A stretch of 64,000 nt of DNA from Manis javanica (GCF_040802235.1 NC_133164.1:109820302-109884301); one strand, 5' to 3'; shown: positions 55,701 through 64,000, numbered from the stretch's first letter. Notes: a model not told the origin generated them from the letters alone. Made by a program: numbers and translations.

Positions 55701-58700
55701 ATCCAAGTCCTCTTTCTCTTAGTGCAAAACTGGTAATGAGAAACCCATTATTTCAGATATTGCTACACAAAATCAATTGAGTAAATGGACTCACGACAGC
55801 AACAACAGAGTCCACACAGGCCCCTTCCCTGGCTTCACAGTCCCTCTCAACACCCTGGAAGGTAGAACAAAGGCTAGCTTTTGGTTTGGGAGATGGAGGA
55901 GATGAGTAAGGGAAGGAGATGGTGAACGGTAGCCAAGAAAACAGCTTCATCACTAAGGAAACAGGAAAAATGTGACAAGTCACCTGCACTAAGAGCTACC
56001 TGAAACTGGAGCATGCCCATTCACAGTACAGTACTCTATTCTAGAAAGAATACAGAAGGAGTTCAATTTTATAAAACCACGTAACTTTATCCATTTAAAA
56101 ACTCATGAAAATCATGGCTTTCAGCCTCTCTATTTTACGGTGAGGAGACACACTTAGGAAGGGCCAAGTTGCTTACCAACACCACCCTGCACAGCCAGCT
56201 TGCGAGCTTCCACTCAACAAACCGCTAAACATTCTAATCAAAGGAACCAGCCTTTTAACTCTAAAGTGTTATTTATGGTGATCCCCTGTAAAAGGAAGGG
56301 AAAGAACACCGTGCAAAGGAACAAAGCACGCTGCAGGCCCCATAGATGCAGAAATAACAGTTTGGTGTGGCAAGTCCACATTTGAAACGATACATGTCAC
56401 ACTTACACATTTTGGCTCTGGAAGACTTAGGTCTTTTTTTATAGAAATCTTCTTTGCTTCTTCCAGGTTTTTTTCTCTACGCAAATTGTCTTCTGCCTAA
56501 TTTAAAAATAAAGCAATTTGTTAACATGGTTTCTAATGGTCTAACTTCTTAAAATGTTCACAATGACAAATGCATTGCTCACCTCTTTCTTTTCCCGGGA
56601 TTCATTCTTCATTTGTTCCCGATGCCACATTTTTTTAATGTTCTTCATCTGTGATTTAGAAATAACATCCCACCTCTAAAGAGAAAGACAGGCATTTTAG
56701 TTTTTCAAGACCTCTATGCTCTGATGAAATTGTATTCACAATATAATTCTGCAAAGTTTTCAGTTCACCCTACCTCATTTTCTTTTTGTGAATCTATGTA
56801 AATGGTAGGAAATGGTTCTTTTCCCACTGTCATCAAAGCCTGGAGTGGGAAGGGAGAAAAAGAAAATTTCTTTAACATTGTGCAATATTTGAACTCAAAA
56901 TAGTATCTCAATTATAAATCAACTACAAACATCTGGAAGCTAATCAAGAGCCAAGAAGAAAGCATAAAGACCCCAACAGCTGAAAGTCGATGTCGAGGGA
57001 AGGACTGGTTGCCTGGACTGAGGATATTTTGCTTAAAGTAGATGCTGTCAGGTCCTTTCCAAACAATTCTTGCAAGTTTGGTTATGCGGTATAGTTTCCC
57101 AGTATAAGCAGAATAGAAACAACAGATTTAAAGTAGTTGTAGGGACCACCGGAGATACACTGACAACAACAGAAGAGACAGCTAACAACAAAAGCCAATT
57201 GCAGATCATATCTAAATGGTTAATCCTAAGAAAACAGGCAAATTGTTTCTGAAACTCTTTCAACCAAAAAATAGTTAAGGACACAAAAGGCTAAGCTTAA
57301 TTAACTTGAAAAATTCCTATATGTTGAACACCTCTTTTCCCTACTACTGGGATGCATCAGGTATTGCCATGTCATTTAGTATTTTATATAAGACACCCAA
57401 GAAATGTAATGAATTACTCTCAGTAGTTGTAGGATCTGAAGCTTGCTTACAAAAACTGACCTTTTCTAAAAGTCTAGTTTCCAGGCCTGAAAAATACTTT
57501 CATCTTGTTTTGATACTAGTTCCAACTCAATGATTGCTGCAGAGAGGAAACCTGGATCTTTTAAAAACATACAAGAGCTCACTTTTTAAATAATTAGGCT
57601 TTGTAGAGATGTTTGTAAATCACTAGGAGTGAATTTCCCACCTAATACTCTCTGACTGCTCCTTTAATATCACTGAAAGTGAAAGATGGAAACTGTAATT
57701 CCTGAAAGCAGAATGGCAAACTTTTGCTAATAGCAATATTGTGCGAATATTCAGCTAAACACTATTGTCAGTTTTGGGGAGCCACAGGCATCATCCCAAG
57801 AATCTGAGAGAGAGATTTTCCTCCAAAAGTTAAAAACTAACACCATATATGACACACCAAAGCATAACCACATAGTATGATCGAACAGGGAAGAGAATGC
57901 TCCCAGGACAGGAACACTTGATAATAACCTAAACTTGTGTTGTAACAGAGCTAACAAAAAGAGGAGCTGGCCAGGCATGGATGGATACACAGAAAAAGAG
58001 TGTCAAGGCAGTGTTCTTCCTAATGCTGTCCAAGGAGGGGGCTTTAAGCCATCTTCCTTATGGGGCAGCTACAGCCATCCCAGTTCCACAGGCAAACCCA
58101 TGGCTACTTTAAAAGGGATGTCTTGGCCAAGTACCAAATGATTTCACTAATCTGTGAAGTGCAACAACAAAACAAAATCTGAAGAAACAAACAGCAGCAC
58201 ACTCACAGAACCCAAGAAAGGACTAACAGTTACCAAAGGGAAAGAGACTGGGAAGGGTGGGTTGGAAGGGAGGGAGAAGGGGAATAAGGGGCATTATGAT
58301 TAGCACACATAATATATGGGGGACACGGGGAAGGAAGCATAACAGAGAAGACAAATAGTGACTCTATAGCATCTTACTACACTGATGGACAGTGACTGTA
58401 ATGGGGTATGTGGTATGTGGTAGGGACTTGATAATAGGGGGAATGTAGTAACCACATGTTGCTCACATGAAACCTGAGCATAAGATTGTATATCAATGAT
58501 ACCTTAATAAAAAAAAAAAGAGATGTCTTGGCCCATCTACCTGACGGAATCAGTTACGTAACACTGATGCTCTGAACCAATGTTGTGGAAGAACATCTCT
58601 GATCTGTATTTGGCTTCCCATATAGGTCTGTTTGGAGACAACATTAGAAACTTACTTGAGGATTCTAGATCCTGAGAAATAACAGTACATTAATAAATAG

Positions 58701-60227
58701 TATTCTGGCTTCAAGCTCCAGACTCATGAATTACTGGGCATCTGTTTTGAGAGATAGGTCCATTCCTCATGTACTGATATAAATTAGGTCTTGAAGTTTC
58801 AAGGTTCAGGGTCACATCTGGACTCTAGCGGTAAATTCACCAGCAGGCCTCTTAGGGAGTCAGTTTGGAAGAAAGCTGGGCATGAGCTCAGTGTGACTGA
58901 GCGAAGCTGATTTTTGTTTCTGTAAGAATTGAAAAACCAGCCATCTGCCTCACTGGAGAGAAAAATTCCAAGATGCAATGCTGCATAAGGATGAAGACCC
59001 CTTTTTAAAATGTTGAAATAACTTTAGACTTGCTCATCTAATACTCTTAAAGCTACATATCTGTACACATGCCTTACTTCCCCTTTTCTGAAAATGATCT
59101 TCAAAACCTGGTGTTGGAAACAACATTATTGACAAGCCACATAATCACTGATTGAAGTCATTAATAAATGAAAGGTCATTTTCCTAACAAGGAGGGACAT
59201 TACCTTCAAACCTGTTTTAAAAGGTTTCTCCCTGGTTCCATCTCCCGTAGCATCATTTCCCTCTCGATTCGAAACATACAGCTCTGCTGTTTTACAAAGT
59301 GAGAGTAAGTTACTCACTGGCCAGTAATTATCAATTGTCTCATACTACAACTACTTTATCCACTCTTTGTGAACAGAACAAGCATCTGATTAGCAAAAAA
59401 ATTACCACAGTCCAAAAAAAATTACAATTGTTTTCCCACTCCCCTATCTCAGTAACTTCTGTTTTGTAAAAACACACTAATTACAAACTTAGCTTTTCAA
59501 AATGAACGTTGATGATCTTAATTTGTGAACCCCCAACGACAAAGAAGGGCTTTGAAGTTGGCCAGGCCAGACTGGAATCTGGGATGCTGACCCTTAAAAG
59601 CCAGGCTGACTCTGGGGAATTCATTTAACCTTCTGAGCTTATTTCTTTGTCTATAAAGTGAGGAAAACAATACCTTGAAGGGCTGTACTGGAGGCGAAAT
59701 CAAATTACACATACAAATCAGATAACCCAGTGCCAATGCACAGATGTCAGACCGAAACCCTGGGGATAAATTGCAGAGGGCCTCACAACTAGCTAAGTCT
59801 GAACAGTGACATCAACCCAGGTCTCCCTTTTTCCTTTTTCTACTGCACCGTATGGTCTCCCTGAAATCTCGGTATAAATGAGGATGCGTTAAGTCCTTTC
59901 CTGACGATCACTTTTAGAGTTACAGATTTGAGGGCTGCCCTGCTGCGCCGAAGCCTAGGCTGAATCACGGGATTTTTCGCAGTGGGGTAGGGCCGGGAGC
60001 GGCCACCACCCCAGCCCGAGCCACCCTGTCCAGGGGTTCGGGCCGGGCCGAGCCAGTCCAGGCCCAGCGGGGGTCCAGCCCCCGCCCTCCTACCAACCCA
60101 GCGCGACCAACAGTGTTGGAGCGCCCACTCCGCCCGGCAGTCAGCGGAGCAAGGTTCCTGCCTCGGGGCGAAGCACCGCGCCACTTACACGCGCCGGGGT
60201 TCCCGAGCCTCACTCACCTAGTACCAT
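46628..60227 (-). CDS. NARS1: Asparaginyl-tRNA synthetase, cytosolic; 15 coding exons, complete
   Basis: A class IIb aminoacyl-tRNA synthetase that joins asparagine to tRNA-Asn in the cytosol. Exons in transcript order: 60227-60218, 59286-59204, 56839-56774, 56675-56583, 56496-56407, 55503-55425, 54563-54493, 52956-52870, 51664-51443, 51337-51138, 50721-50586, 49943-49830, 47833-47702, 47420-47289, 46759-46628. They total 1647 bp, 548 aa, as in human. Domains: N-terminal UNE-N appendage (about 1-77), Lys/Glu-rich charged linker (to about 110), anticodon-binding OB fold (about 115-195, with [16 protein letters not shown]), and a class II catalytic core with motif 2 ([20 protein letters not shown], Arg322) and motif 3 (GYGLGLERF, Arg522). 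All splice sites are GT/AG and the frame is intact. Identity is certain. Confidence 0.98.
46760..47288 (-). other. NARS1 intron 14
   Basis: 529 bp, AT-rich, starting with a short (AG)n run near 46769-46782. No exon or repeat family recognised. Confidence 0.7.
47289..47420 (-). CDS. NARS1: NARS1 exon 14 (codons 462-505)
   Basis: 132 bp, acceptor TTAAAG, donor CAG/GTAAAA. It encodes [18 protein letters not shown] and ends [10 protein letters not shown], core strands of the class II fold. Confidence 0.97.
47702..47833 (-). CDS. NARS1: NARS1 exon 13 (codons 418-461)
   Basis: 132 bp, acceptor CCTCAG, donor TCT/GTCAGT. It encodes [17 protein letters not shown] and the [16 protein letters not shown] strand that lines the aminoacyl-adenylate site. 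Confidence 0.97.
48755..48970 (-). repeat. MIR SINE, reverse orientation
   Basis: Reverse MIR order: caccctgctaggcactgagc, atgactcctcacgac, and gaggtggggagctaagccc toward the 5' end. Confidence 0.6.
49620..49720 (-). repeat. MIR SINE fragment, reverse orientation
   Basis: Shows tacttactgagcactac, gagcactgttctaaggctta and aatgaatcctcaaataacc. Confidence 0.6.
49830..49943 (-). CDS. NARS1: NARS1 exon 12 (codons 380-417)
   Basis: 114 bp, acceptor CTGTAG, donor GAA/GTATGG. It encodes [20 protein letters not shown]. Confidence 0.97.
49944..50585 (-). other. NARS1 intron 11
   Basis: 642 bp, about half of it filled by the L1 3' end described at 50155-50460. Confidence 0.75.
50155..50460 (+). mobile_element. 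L1 LINE 3' end, truncated
   Basis: Its order is typical of L1 3' UTRs in Laurasiatheria: ggggtgtaatacacagcatg, gttgctaacagagttga, gtggtgatggacgttac, ttatgttgtacacctgaaac, then an eroded A-rich tail. It lies antisense to NARS1. Confidence 0.75.
50586..50721 (-). CDS. NARS1: NARS1 exon 11 (codons 334-379)
   Basis: 136 bp, acceptor TTCCAG, donor CG/GTAGGT. It continues motif 2 ([10 protein letters not shown]) and encodes the helical insertion [18 protein letters not shown]. Confidence 0.97.
50722..51137 (-). other. NARS1 intron 10
   Basis: 416 bp without recognised repeats. Confidence 0.7.
51138..51337 (-). CDS. NARS1: NARS1 exon 10 (codons 268-334)
   Basis: 200 bp, acceptor GAACAG, donor GA/GTACCG. 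It carries the class II motif 1 end (VTPPTLV), the EGGATLF loop, and motif 2 with Arg322 ([15 protein letters not shown]), which binds ATP and the tRNA acceptor end. Confidence 0.98.
51443..51664 (-). CDS. NARS1: NARS1 exon 9 (codons 194-267)
   Basis: 222 bp, acceptor ATTTAG, donor GAA/GTAAGT. It encodes the hinge and the start of the catalytic core: [20 protein letters not shown], then [14 protein letters not shown]. The last Tyr of human GYYE is Cys here. Confidence 0.98.
51665..52869 (-). other. NARS1 intron 8
   Basis: 1.2 kb, AT-rich, no exon. A motif near 52354-52364 (CCCTCTAGTGG) is partly CTCF-like. Confidence 0.6.
52870..52956 (-). CDS. NARS1: NARS1 exon 8 (codons 165-193)
   Basis: 87 bp, acceptor TCCTAG, donor CAG/GTGAGT. 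It encodes [20 protein letters not shown], the end of the OB fold. Confidence 0.97.
52957..54492 (-). other. NARS1 intron 7
   Basis: 1.5 kb; contains the solo LTR at 53973-54318. The remainder is AT-rich with no gene. Confidence 0.7.
53973..54318 (+). mobile_element. Solo MaLR (MST/MLT1-type) LTR
   Basis: 346 bp beginning TGTTATGGACT, with gtgtcctcccaaaattcatg inside and ending in the order gaactgcgagaaataac, gttgtttataagcc, tatggtattttgttacagc. A 5-bp target duplication TTACT flanks it (53968-53972 and 54319-54323); the terminal CA has decayed to CG. Antisense to NARS1. Confidence 0.85.
54493..54563 (-). CDS. NARS1: NARS1 exon 7 (codons 141-164)
   Basis: 71 bp, acceptor TTCAG, donor TTG/GTAAAT. 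It encodes [19 protein letters not shown], the core strands of the OB fold. Confidence 0.97.
54564..56406 (-). other. NARS1 introns 6 and 5 (around exon 6)
   Basis: Introns 54564-55424 and 55504-56406. No recognised interspersed repeat. Open frames here are short and unrelated to any family I know. Confidence 0.6.
55425..55503 (-). CDS. NARS1: NARS1 exon 6 (codons 115-141)
   Basis: 79 bp, acceptor GACAG, donor AAG/GTGAAT. It encodes the first strands of the anticodon-binding OB fold ([19 protein letters not shown]). A nearby AG six bases into the exon was rejected because human has the same Val-Lys at this point. Confidence 0.96.
56407..56496 (-). CDS. NARS1: NARS1 exon 5 (codons 85-114)
   Basis: 90 bp, acceptor AATTAG, donor TGT/GTAAGT. 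It encodes the charged helical linker ([12 protein letters not shown]) and LPEPKC before the OB fold. Confidence 0.97.
56583..56675 (-). CDS. NARS1: NARS1 exon 4 (codons 54-84)
   Basis: 93 bp, acceptor CTTTAG, donor GAG/GTGAGC. It encodes [20 protein letters not shown] and a Lys/Glu-rich run, the end of UNE-N and the start of the charged linker. Confidence 0.96.
56774..56839 (-). CDS. NARS1: NARS1 exon 3 (codons 32-53)
   Basis: 66 bp, acceptor CTCCAG, donor GAG/GTAGGG. It encodes [18 protein letters not shown] of the UNE-N domain. Confidence 0.97.
56840..59203 (-). other. NARS1 intron 2
   Basis: 2.4 kb. It carries the truncated L1 at 58129-58520; the rest is unremarkable AT-rich sequence. 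Confidence 0.65.
58129..58520 (+). mobile_element. 5'-truncated L1 with target-site duplication
   Basis: About 390 bp ending in a poly(A) tail, flanked by GATGTCTTGGCC (58117-58128 and 58522-58533). The interior order (gactctatagcatcttact, gatggacagtgactgtaatg, gtagtaaccacatgttgct, tatatcaatgataccttaat) is a L1 3' end different from the one at 50155. It lies antisense to NARS1, between exons 2 and 3. Confidence 0.8.
59204..59286 (-). CDS. NARS1: NARS1 exon 2 (codons 4-31)
   Basis: 83 bp, acceptor AAACAG, donor AAG/GTAATG. It encodes [17 protein letters not shown], the start of the UNE-N domain. Thr17, a site of human disease variants as I recall, is conserved. Confidence 0.97.
59287..60217 (-). 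other. NARS1 intron 1
   Basis: 931 bp. It contains a MIR at 59560-59750; the promoter-side part (from about 59985) is within the CpG island. Confidence 0.75.
59560..59750 (+). repeat. MIR SINE
   Basis: Shows ccaggctgactctgg, tttaaccttctgagctt, gtctataaagtgaggaaaac and taacccagtgcc, the MIR order. Confidence 0.6.
60218..60227 (-). CDS. NARS1: NARS1 exon 1, coding part (10 bases)
   Basis: ATGGTACTAG then the donor GTGAGT: Met-Val-Leu plus one base of Ala4. Kozak context is good (G at -3 and +4). The start matches human MVLAELYVS. Confidence 0.95.
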
Positions 60228-60322
60228 CCCGGCGGTGGCCCCAGTCACCTCCAAGGACATCGTCTCCCACACCCTGCCGCCTTGTCACCCCAAAGCGCAC
60301 CAGCCGCTTCCTCGACTAGGGC

Positions 60323-60331
60323 GTTGCATCA
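60323..60331 (-). promoter_or_regulatory. NARS1: C/EBP-ATF response element (ATF4 site) at NARS1
   Basis: TGATGCAAC on the minus strand (GTTGCATCA on plus) fits the CARE/amino-acid-response consensus seen in ATF4 target genes. It is about 100 bp upstream of the ATG. NARS1, like most cytosolic tRNA synthetase genes, is known to be induced by ATF4, so the site is plausible. Confidence 0.6.
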
Positions 60332-60357
60332 TACAGCGTCGTGCGTTTGTCGCTCAC

Positions 60358-60364
60358 TGAGTCA
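60358..60364 (+). promoter_or_regulatory. NARS1: AP-1 core (TGAGTCA)
   Basis: Perfect AP-1 heptamer 27 bp from the ATF4-type element. Motif evidence only. Confidence 0.4.
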
Positions 60365-60424
60365 CCGAGCGTCGCGGCGCCATTGGTTATGGGAGGTGAC
60401 AGACCGTGGGCGAGCGTCGCTGCA

Positions 60425-60460
60425 GCCGCCATCTTTGAACCGGGCACTAGCAACTTCCGG
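60425..60460 (-). promoter_or_regulatory. NARS1: YY1-like and ETS motifs near the likely NARS1 start
   Basis: AAGATGGCGGC (60435-60425) is a strong YY1-like site; CCGGAAGT (60460-60453) is an ETS/GABP site. This pair often brackets transcription starts of CpG-island genes, which would place the start near 60440. Confidence 0.55.
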
Positions 60461-60499
60461 GTCCGGTGCCCCGCCCCAGCTCGCTGGCTACCCCGGGAA

Positions 60500-61880
60500 C
60501 GCCTCTGAGCCGGGACCCCCGGGCTCCCAAGTCCATCCAAATGAATTTCTCCTTCTCATCCAGCTCCGGGTCCCACAGGCTGACTCGTGTGGACCAAGTC
60601 AACGGGCTTTTTGGCTTCTGGTCAGATAAGCCAACGAACGGGGAGCACTGGCAGGAGAGCTGAATGGAGGAGGGAGGTTGGGGTACTTAATCCCCCAGCT
60701 CCCTCAGCACAGGTTGACTGCATCTTCATGAAGGCCACAGCTCCCGTGAAGTAGCACTAAGAAATCGTCATCTGGGCTGCCCTTCATGGATTTAGTTTTT
60801 TGTAATCAATAGAATTGGGTGTACACAGCAACATTTCACTGGGAGAAGGACAGTATATACAGGGCTGGGGCAAGCAGTAAGCTTTGTAAGAGGATAACTT
60901 AGATTCCCTTAGCACCTGCTTCCAATGCTTCACTGCCACCTTCTCAATCCACACCTATAGACTTACAGGATTTCCCTATGTCCAGTTACTAGAGGATAAA
61001 AAAATATTTTTTAATGAAAATAAATAGCCTAGTACTAACATGTGTATAATATGCCAGAAGTGAACAGCTATGTGGTTCACTTGGATGTGGCTCAGAAAGG
61101 ACAGTAGCAAAGGGAAATATTCTGAAATGATAGAACTCTGAGCAGGATGACCGATTTTCCAGTTCTTACATGAGTACAGATGGCCCAAGGGACTGATGGA
61201 CAATGAATGGACACAGAATATAATAGAAGGAGGTCATTATGGAGGAGATCTCCATAATCTGTGGATGTGGGCCTTTTCCCCAAAATGCCCCAGTGCTTGT
61301 TCAAAGAAACCATACACAAAGTGGCTATGGTAGCAGGATTGAGGCTCTGCAAAGGTGTGACCTCGTGGACTGCCTTTCTTCAAGGCTGAGGTAGTGACTA
61401 TTGCCACTGCAGAGTACCCAACCTGCTAACAGCAGAAGTCAACCTGAGAACCTGATGGGACGCCAGTCTGGGTGGACCACCTGGTCACATGGTGGTGGGT
61501 GGATTACATTAGACTCCTGAATGAGGCAGCAATATTCCTCTCAACTGTAGAGTCATAGTCCACATAGGGATGTGCACTCTGTGCCTGTAGCACCAACATT
61601 TGTGGATTTACAAACGGCTATGTCCATCTCCAGGGTACATAACATCTTCTCTAACCAGTGAATATACTTTCAGGGAAGGAAGTGTGAGACTGGGTTCATA
61701 CTTGTGGAGTGAGTTCACTGGTTTAATTATGGGCTTTGTGTTAGATTTTTATTAGTCCAACCTCCCTCCGGAAGCAGAATTTTACTTCAGCATCGCTGAA
61801 AGGGTCACTTCAAGAACAAACTTAAGTTTGCGTGCCTATGAATGAATAGAATGAATGGAAAAATGGGATTGCTCTTCTGT
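60500..61880. other. Intergenic DNA upstream of NARS1
   Basis: No exon seen. Most of the second half is the ERV-L-like relic at about 61080-61720. Confidence 0.6.
61080..61720 (+). mobile_element. Degraded ERV-L-like pol relic
   Basis: The stretch around 61440-61520 (cctgagaacctgatgggacg, ggtggaccacctggtcacat, then ggattacattagactcct) resembles the pol/integrase region of class III ERV-L elements. Many stops and frame breaks, so no product is possible. Only a short internal piece is present and no LTR was identified next to it. Confidence 0.5.
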
Positions 61881-61898
61881 CTCCTCGTTCGACTCTGG

Positions 61899-61913
61899 CC
61901 AGCTGGGGGCGCC
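61899..61913 (+). promoter_or_regulatory. CTCF-like motif at edge of CpG island
   Basis: CCAGCTGGGGGCGCC differs at two places from a strong CTCF core (CCAGCAGGGGGCGCT). Motif evidence only. Confidence 0.45.
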
Positions 61914-62079
61914 CACTTCTCATGGTTCCCGACTTTCCGCTTCCGCGTACGCTCAGGGTTGTCCTTAGTCTGTGGGTTGACACCCACTTCGCTCCACCTG
62001 GCGCCCGAAGCGAATTGTGTTCCTAACAGCGCACTGACCCACGCGGGCCACCGGAGCGCTCAGGGCAGGTGCCGCCGCC

Positions 62080-62229
62080 ATGTTGTCTCCGGGCCACATC
62101 AGCTTTCGGTTCTGCGGTCGGCGCCCGATCGGCCCCGCTGGGGCACCTGCAGGCGCGGAGGGAAGCCCCAGGCTCCCGCCGGACGCCAGAGCACGGTCTT
62201 CGGGGCACCGTCTCCGAGCGAACCCATAG
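62080..62229 (+). CDS. Small open frame in CpG island, 49 codons, coding doubtful
   Basis: Starts in gccgccATG context, begins MLSPGHISFRFCGRRPIGPA and ends at TAG (62227-62229). It is Arg, Pro, Ala and Gly rich, as any GC-rich frame would be, and matches no family I know. A minus-strand ATG overlaps its start codon (frame 62081-61965, 38 aa). More likely the 5' part of a noncoding transcript, or nothing. Confidence 0.15.
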   Translation: MLSPGHISFRFCGRRPIGPAGAPAGAEGSPRLPPDARARSSGHRLRANP

Positions 62230-62684
62230 ACGTCGTTAGGGTTTCCTCATACACTCAGTTATCAGCTCCTCCAAACAGTCCTGGAGAGAGAAGAGGCGAA
62301 AATCAGTGGAAGCGCCTGTAGCGCTCAGTCGCCAGCCCAGGGCTGGGGCGGGGAGAGGAGGGGAGGCCCCGTGTTCGCCCAGCAATCACAAATGTCAGTA
62401 ATATTTAAAACCCGCTGGAAACTACAAACAAAAGTGGAAATTATCATTACGATGACACTGTTCATCTGGAAACCTAACTCCTTTTCGTTGCAGAGCTAAA
62501 CGTAAGCGTTTAGGTTTGCTCGTTAATTGATTTCAGGCTCCTTCATGTTTGTGAACTGCTTGCTTGTTCACAAAGGTTGTCTGTCACCTTTTCCTTAAAA
62601 ATAAAAAAATGAATGAAATCATTTTGAAGTCCTGCTGAATGCTCACCCTGAAGGTTAGGAGGGTGAATGATAACCGTGCAGCTG

Positions 62685-62910
62685 GGGCTCTGAAGCCAGA
62701 TACGTAGGACTCATCTTTTTGGCCTGGGTGACCCTGGTCAGGTTCCTTAACCTTTGTGAGCTACAGATTTTTCAGTTGTGAAATGATAATCCTTCTCTGG
62801 AAAGGTTGCTGTGAGGTTGTGATGAGATCAAGTATACAAAAATGCCTAATGTGTACTTGGCATCCTGTGAGGCTTCTGAATTAGGCTATAAATGGTATTA
62901 ATAGTTAATC
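62685..62910 (+). repeat. MIR SINE
   Basis: Nearly full length: ggctctgaagccagatacg, ggttccttaacctttgtgag, tttttcagttgtgaaatgat, gttgctgtgaggttgtgatg. Confidence 0.7.
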
Positions 62911-62989
62911 ACTGTGATTGGTTTGTTCCATGACCCTGCATGAATCAAATCCTCAAGCCTTCAAACTGCGGAGGGCTGCTGGTGGGTCC

Positions 62990-63070
62990 TCTTCACACAC
63001 ACCCTTTTTCCTCCTTCATCCTTCCCCTCACCACCCCCTTCATGCCACCCTCATTCCCCCTTTCATCCCC
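62990..63070 (+). repeat. Pyrimidine-rich tract
   Basis: About 80 bases of C and T with repeated CTTCAT/CCACCC units and few purines. Could form a triplex-prone structure. Confidence 0.6.
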
Positions 63071-64000
63071 TGAATGGGTTATCTGACCTGTATTCAGAAT
63101 GTCTCAATCTGCAGATCCTTCCCACTGCCTCAGCTCTCAGCAAATGGCTTGTCCTTCATTTCAAGCCATTAAATAGCTCTCTGATAGTCCTCTATAAAAC
63201 CCTCAAACTTTCCTGCTTCAACACCTATTCTTTCCTTCTAGTACAATGTAAGCAGGACTTTCCCTCTTGCCTACCCGTCCACCTGTCTTCTAGATCCCTC
63301 ACAACTCCCCACTGTAATCTCTACACTCCAGCCAAGGGGAACACTTTAAAAACATAAGCCCAGTCGTTTCATTCTCCAGCTGGCAACCTTCCATGTTTTC
63401 CTTTTGCTCTCAGGATTCATCCTCCTAACCAAATAATAAACTCTCATTTATTTTTCCAGCAAGAAAAGAGTATATTCAGGAACAGCAGAGAATTGCAATT
63501 GAGGACAAGAAAAATGTGACAAAACTACATGCATGTCCAGAGAACAAAGAGTTGCTGTTCTTTCTAGAAGAAAGGGGGAGTTGGGAAGACTGTTCTAAGC
63601 AAAAAGTCCATTTGAAGAAACTGGGAGTCCTACACGTGGTGGCTGCTTCTTGGTTGAGTAAGTGACAGTATCTCACTGGGTGCTAAAGTAGCCCAATAGT
63701 GTGAATTTTAAGTTGTCCTATGAGGCCGGCAATTGACGAGTGGTGGTTGTGAGTGCTCCCCCTGCAGGCCTCCTGACGCCATGAGAATGAGGCTCCCTTT
63801 ATTACAATTTTCACAATCCCAGTATCTTCTCTCTATGGGCTCACCAGGCTGGTGGTGTTACTGCTTTCTAAAAGCACAGTTAACATCAGCCTGGATAGTT
63901 TCTTTACTGAGTTGTCCTGGGTACCATGTGGGATTTGGGACAGCCTTTAAGAAAGATGACAGTAGAGTCAAACAGAGGAGGAGCTGGAATCTTTCAAAGT

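Larger units (their letters stand above)
59985..60500 (-). promoter_or_regulatory. NARS1: NARS1 CpG-island promoter
   Basis: CG-dense block spanning the NARS1 start codon, no TATA box. On the minus strand, going toward the gene, it holds an ETS-type site, a YY1-like site, an AP-1 core and an ATF4-type element. The transcription start probably lies between about 60330 and 60450. The open frames here are composition artefacts. Confidence 0.8.
61885..62350. promoter_or_regulatory. Unassigned CpG island, possible bidirectional promoter
   Basis: About 460 bp dense in CG, 1.6-2.1 kb upstream of the NARS1 start. It begins with a CTCF-like motif and contains a GCCGCCATGTT (YY1-like) element in its centre. 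No gene is visible on either side. It could be a lncRNA promoter, an alternative first exon or an insulator-like CpG island. Confidence 0.6.
62351..64000. other. Intergenic DNA to window end
   Basis: Holds a MIR at 62685-62910, a pyrimidine-rich tract at 62990-63070 and L2-like sequence at about 63100-63430. No exon recognised. The next gene expected from human order, ATP8B1, is not reached. Confidence 0.55.

Noticed and set aside
59840..60213. 114- and 82-codon minus-strand frames beside NARS1 exon 1
   Set aside because: They lie in intron 1 within the CpG island, beyond a perfect donor (GTGAGT), and do not join the NARS1 frame.
60316..60629. Overlapping frames on both strands at the NARS1 promoter (74 and 115 codons)
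   Set aside because: CpG-island composition; they mirror each other and cross the promoter motifs.
61842..62321. 159-codon open frame on the plus strand
   Set aside because: It starts before the CpG island in AT-rich DNA, has no family signature, and its length follows from low stop density in GC-rich sequence. The better-context ATG inside is in another frame.

Overview
The window is ordinary nuclear DNA of a placental mammal: small exons with GT/AG splice sites, large introns, CpG-island promoters, and L1, L2, MIR, MaLR and ERV-L repeats. It holds two complete genes, both on the minus strand, in the same order as human chromosome 18q21: FECH (ferrochelatase; coding exons between 7470 and 37409) and NARS1 (cytosolic asparaginyl-tRNA synthetase; coding exons between 46628 and 60227). 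Every exon was rebuilt by hand from splice sites and protein similarity. The FECH exons sum to 1272 bp (423 codons plus stop) and the NARS1 exons to 1647 bp (548 codons plus stop), matching the known family lengths with no frameshift or premature stop.

Layout: 1-2030 is intergenic and carries an LTR-like element. 2030-7469 is FECH 3' flank: a proximal poly(A) signal gives a 3' UTR of about 0.9 kb, and a possible distal signal would give about 5.4 kb. 7470-37409 is the FECH body (11 exons), with its CpG-island promoter at about 37080-37720. 37720-46627 is intergenic, rich in L2 and LTR remnants, and includes the NARS1 3' UTR. 46628-60227 is the NARS1 body (15 coding exons), with its CpG-island promoter at about 59985-60500. 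60500-64000 is intergenic, with an ERV-L-like relic and a third, unassigned CpG-rich block at 61885-62350.

FECH inserts iron into protoporphyrin IX in the mitochondrial matrix, the last step of heme synthesis. NARS1 charges tRNA-Asn in the cytosol. They are neighbours with separate promoters and no evident functional link. The FECH promoter has GC boxes and a GATA motif, fitting housekeeping plus erythroid expression. The NARS1 promoter has ETS and YY1-like motifs and a motif fitting the ATF4 amino-acid response element.

Species: L1 3' ends of the type common in Laurasiatheria, together with no obvious young SINEs (no Alu, B1, carnivore, ruminant or horse type), suggest a laurasiatherian with low SINE activity. 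Pangolin is one possibility, held with low confidence. I found no bacterial-type systems. The points most worth checking are a FECH active-site substitution (Phe110 to Ile), an 83-bp near-perfect inverted repeat in the FECH 3' flank, a retained alternative splice donor in FECH exon 2, an ATF4-type element at NARS1, and the unassigned CpG island near 62 kb.
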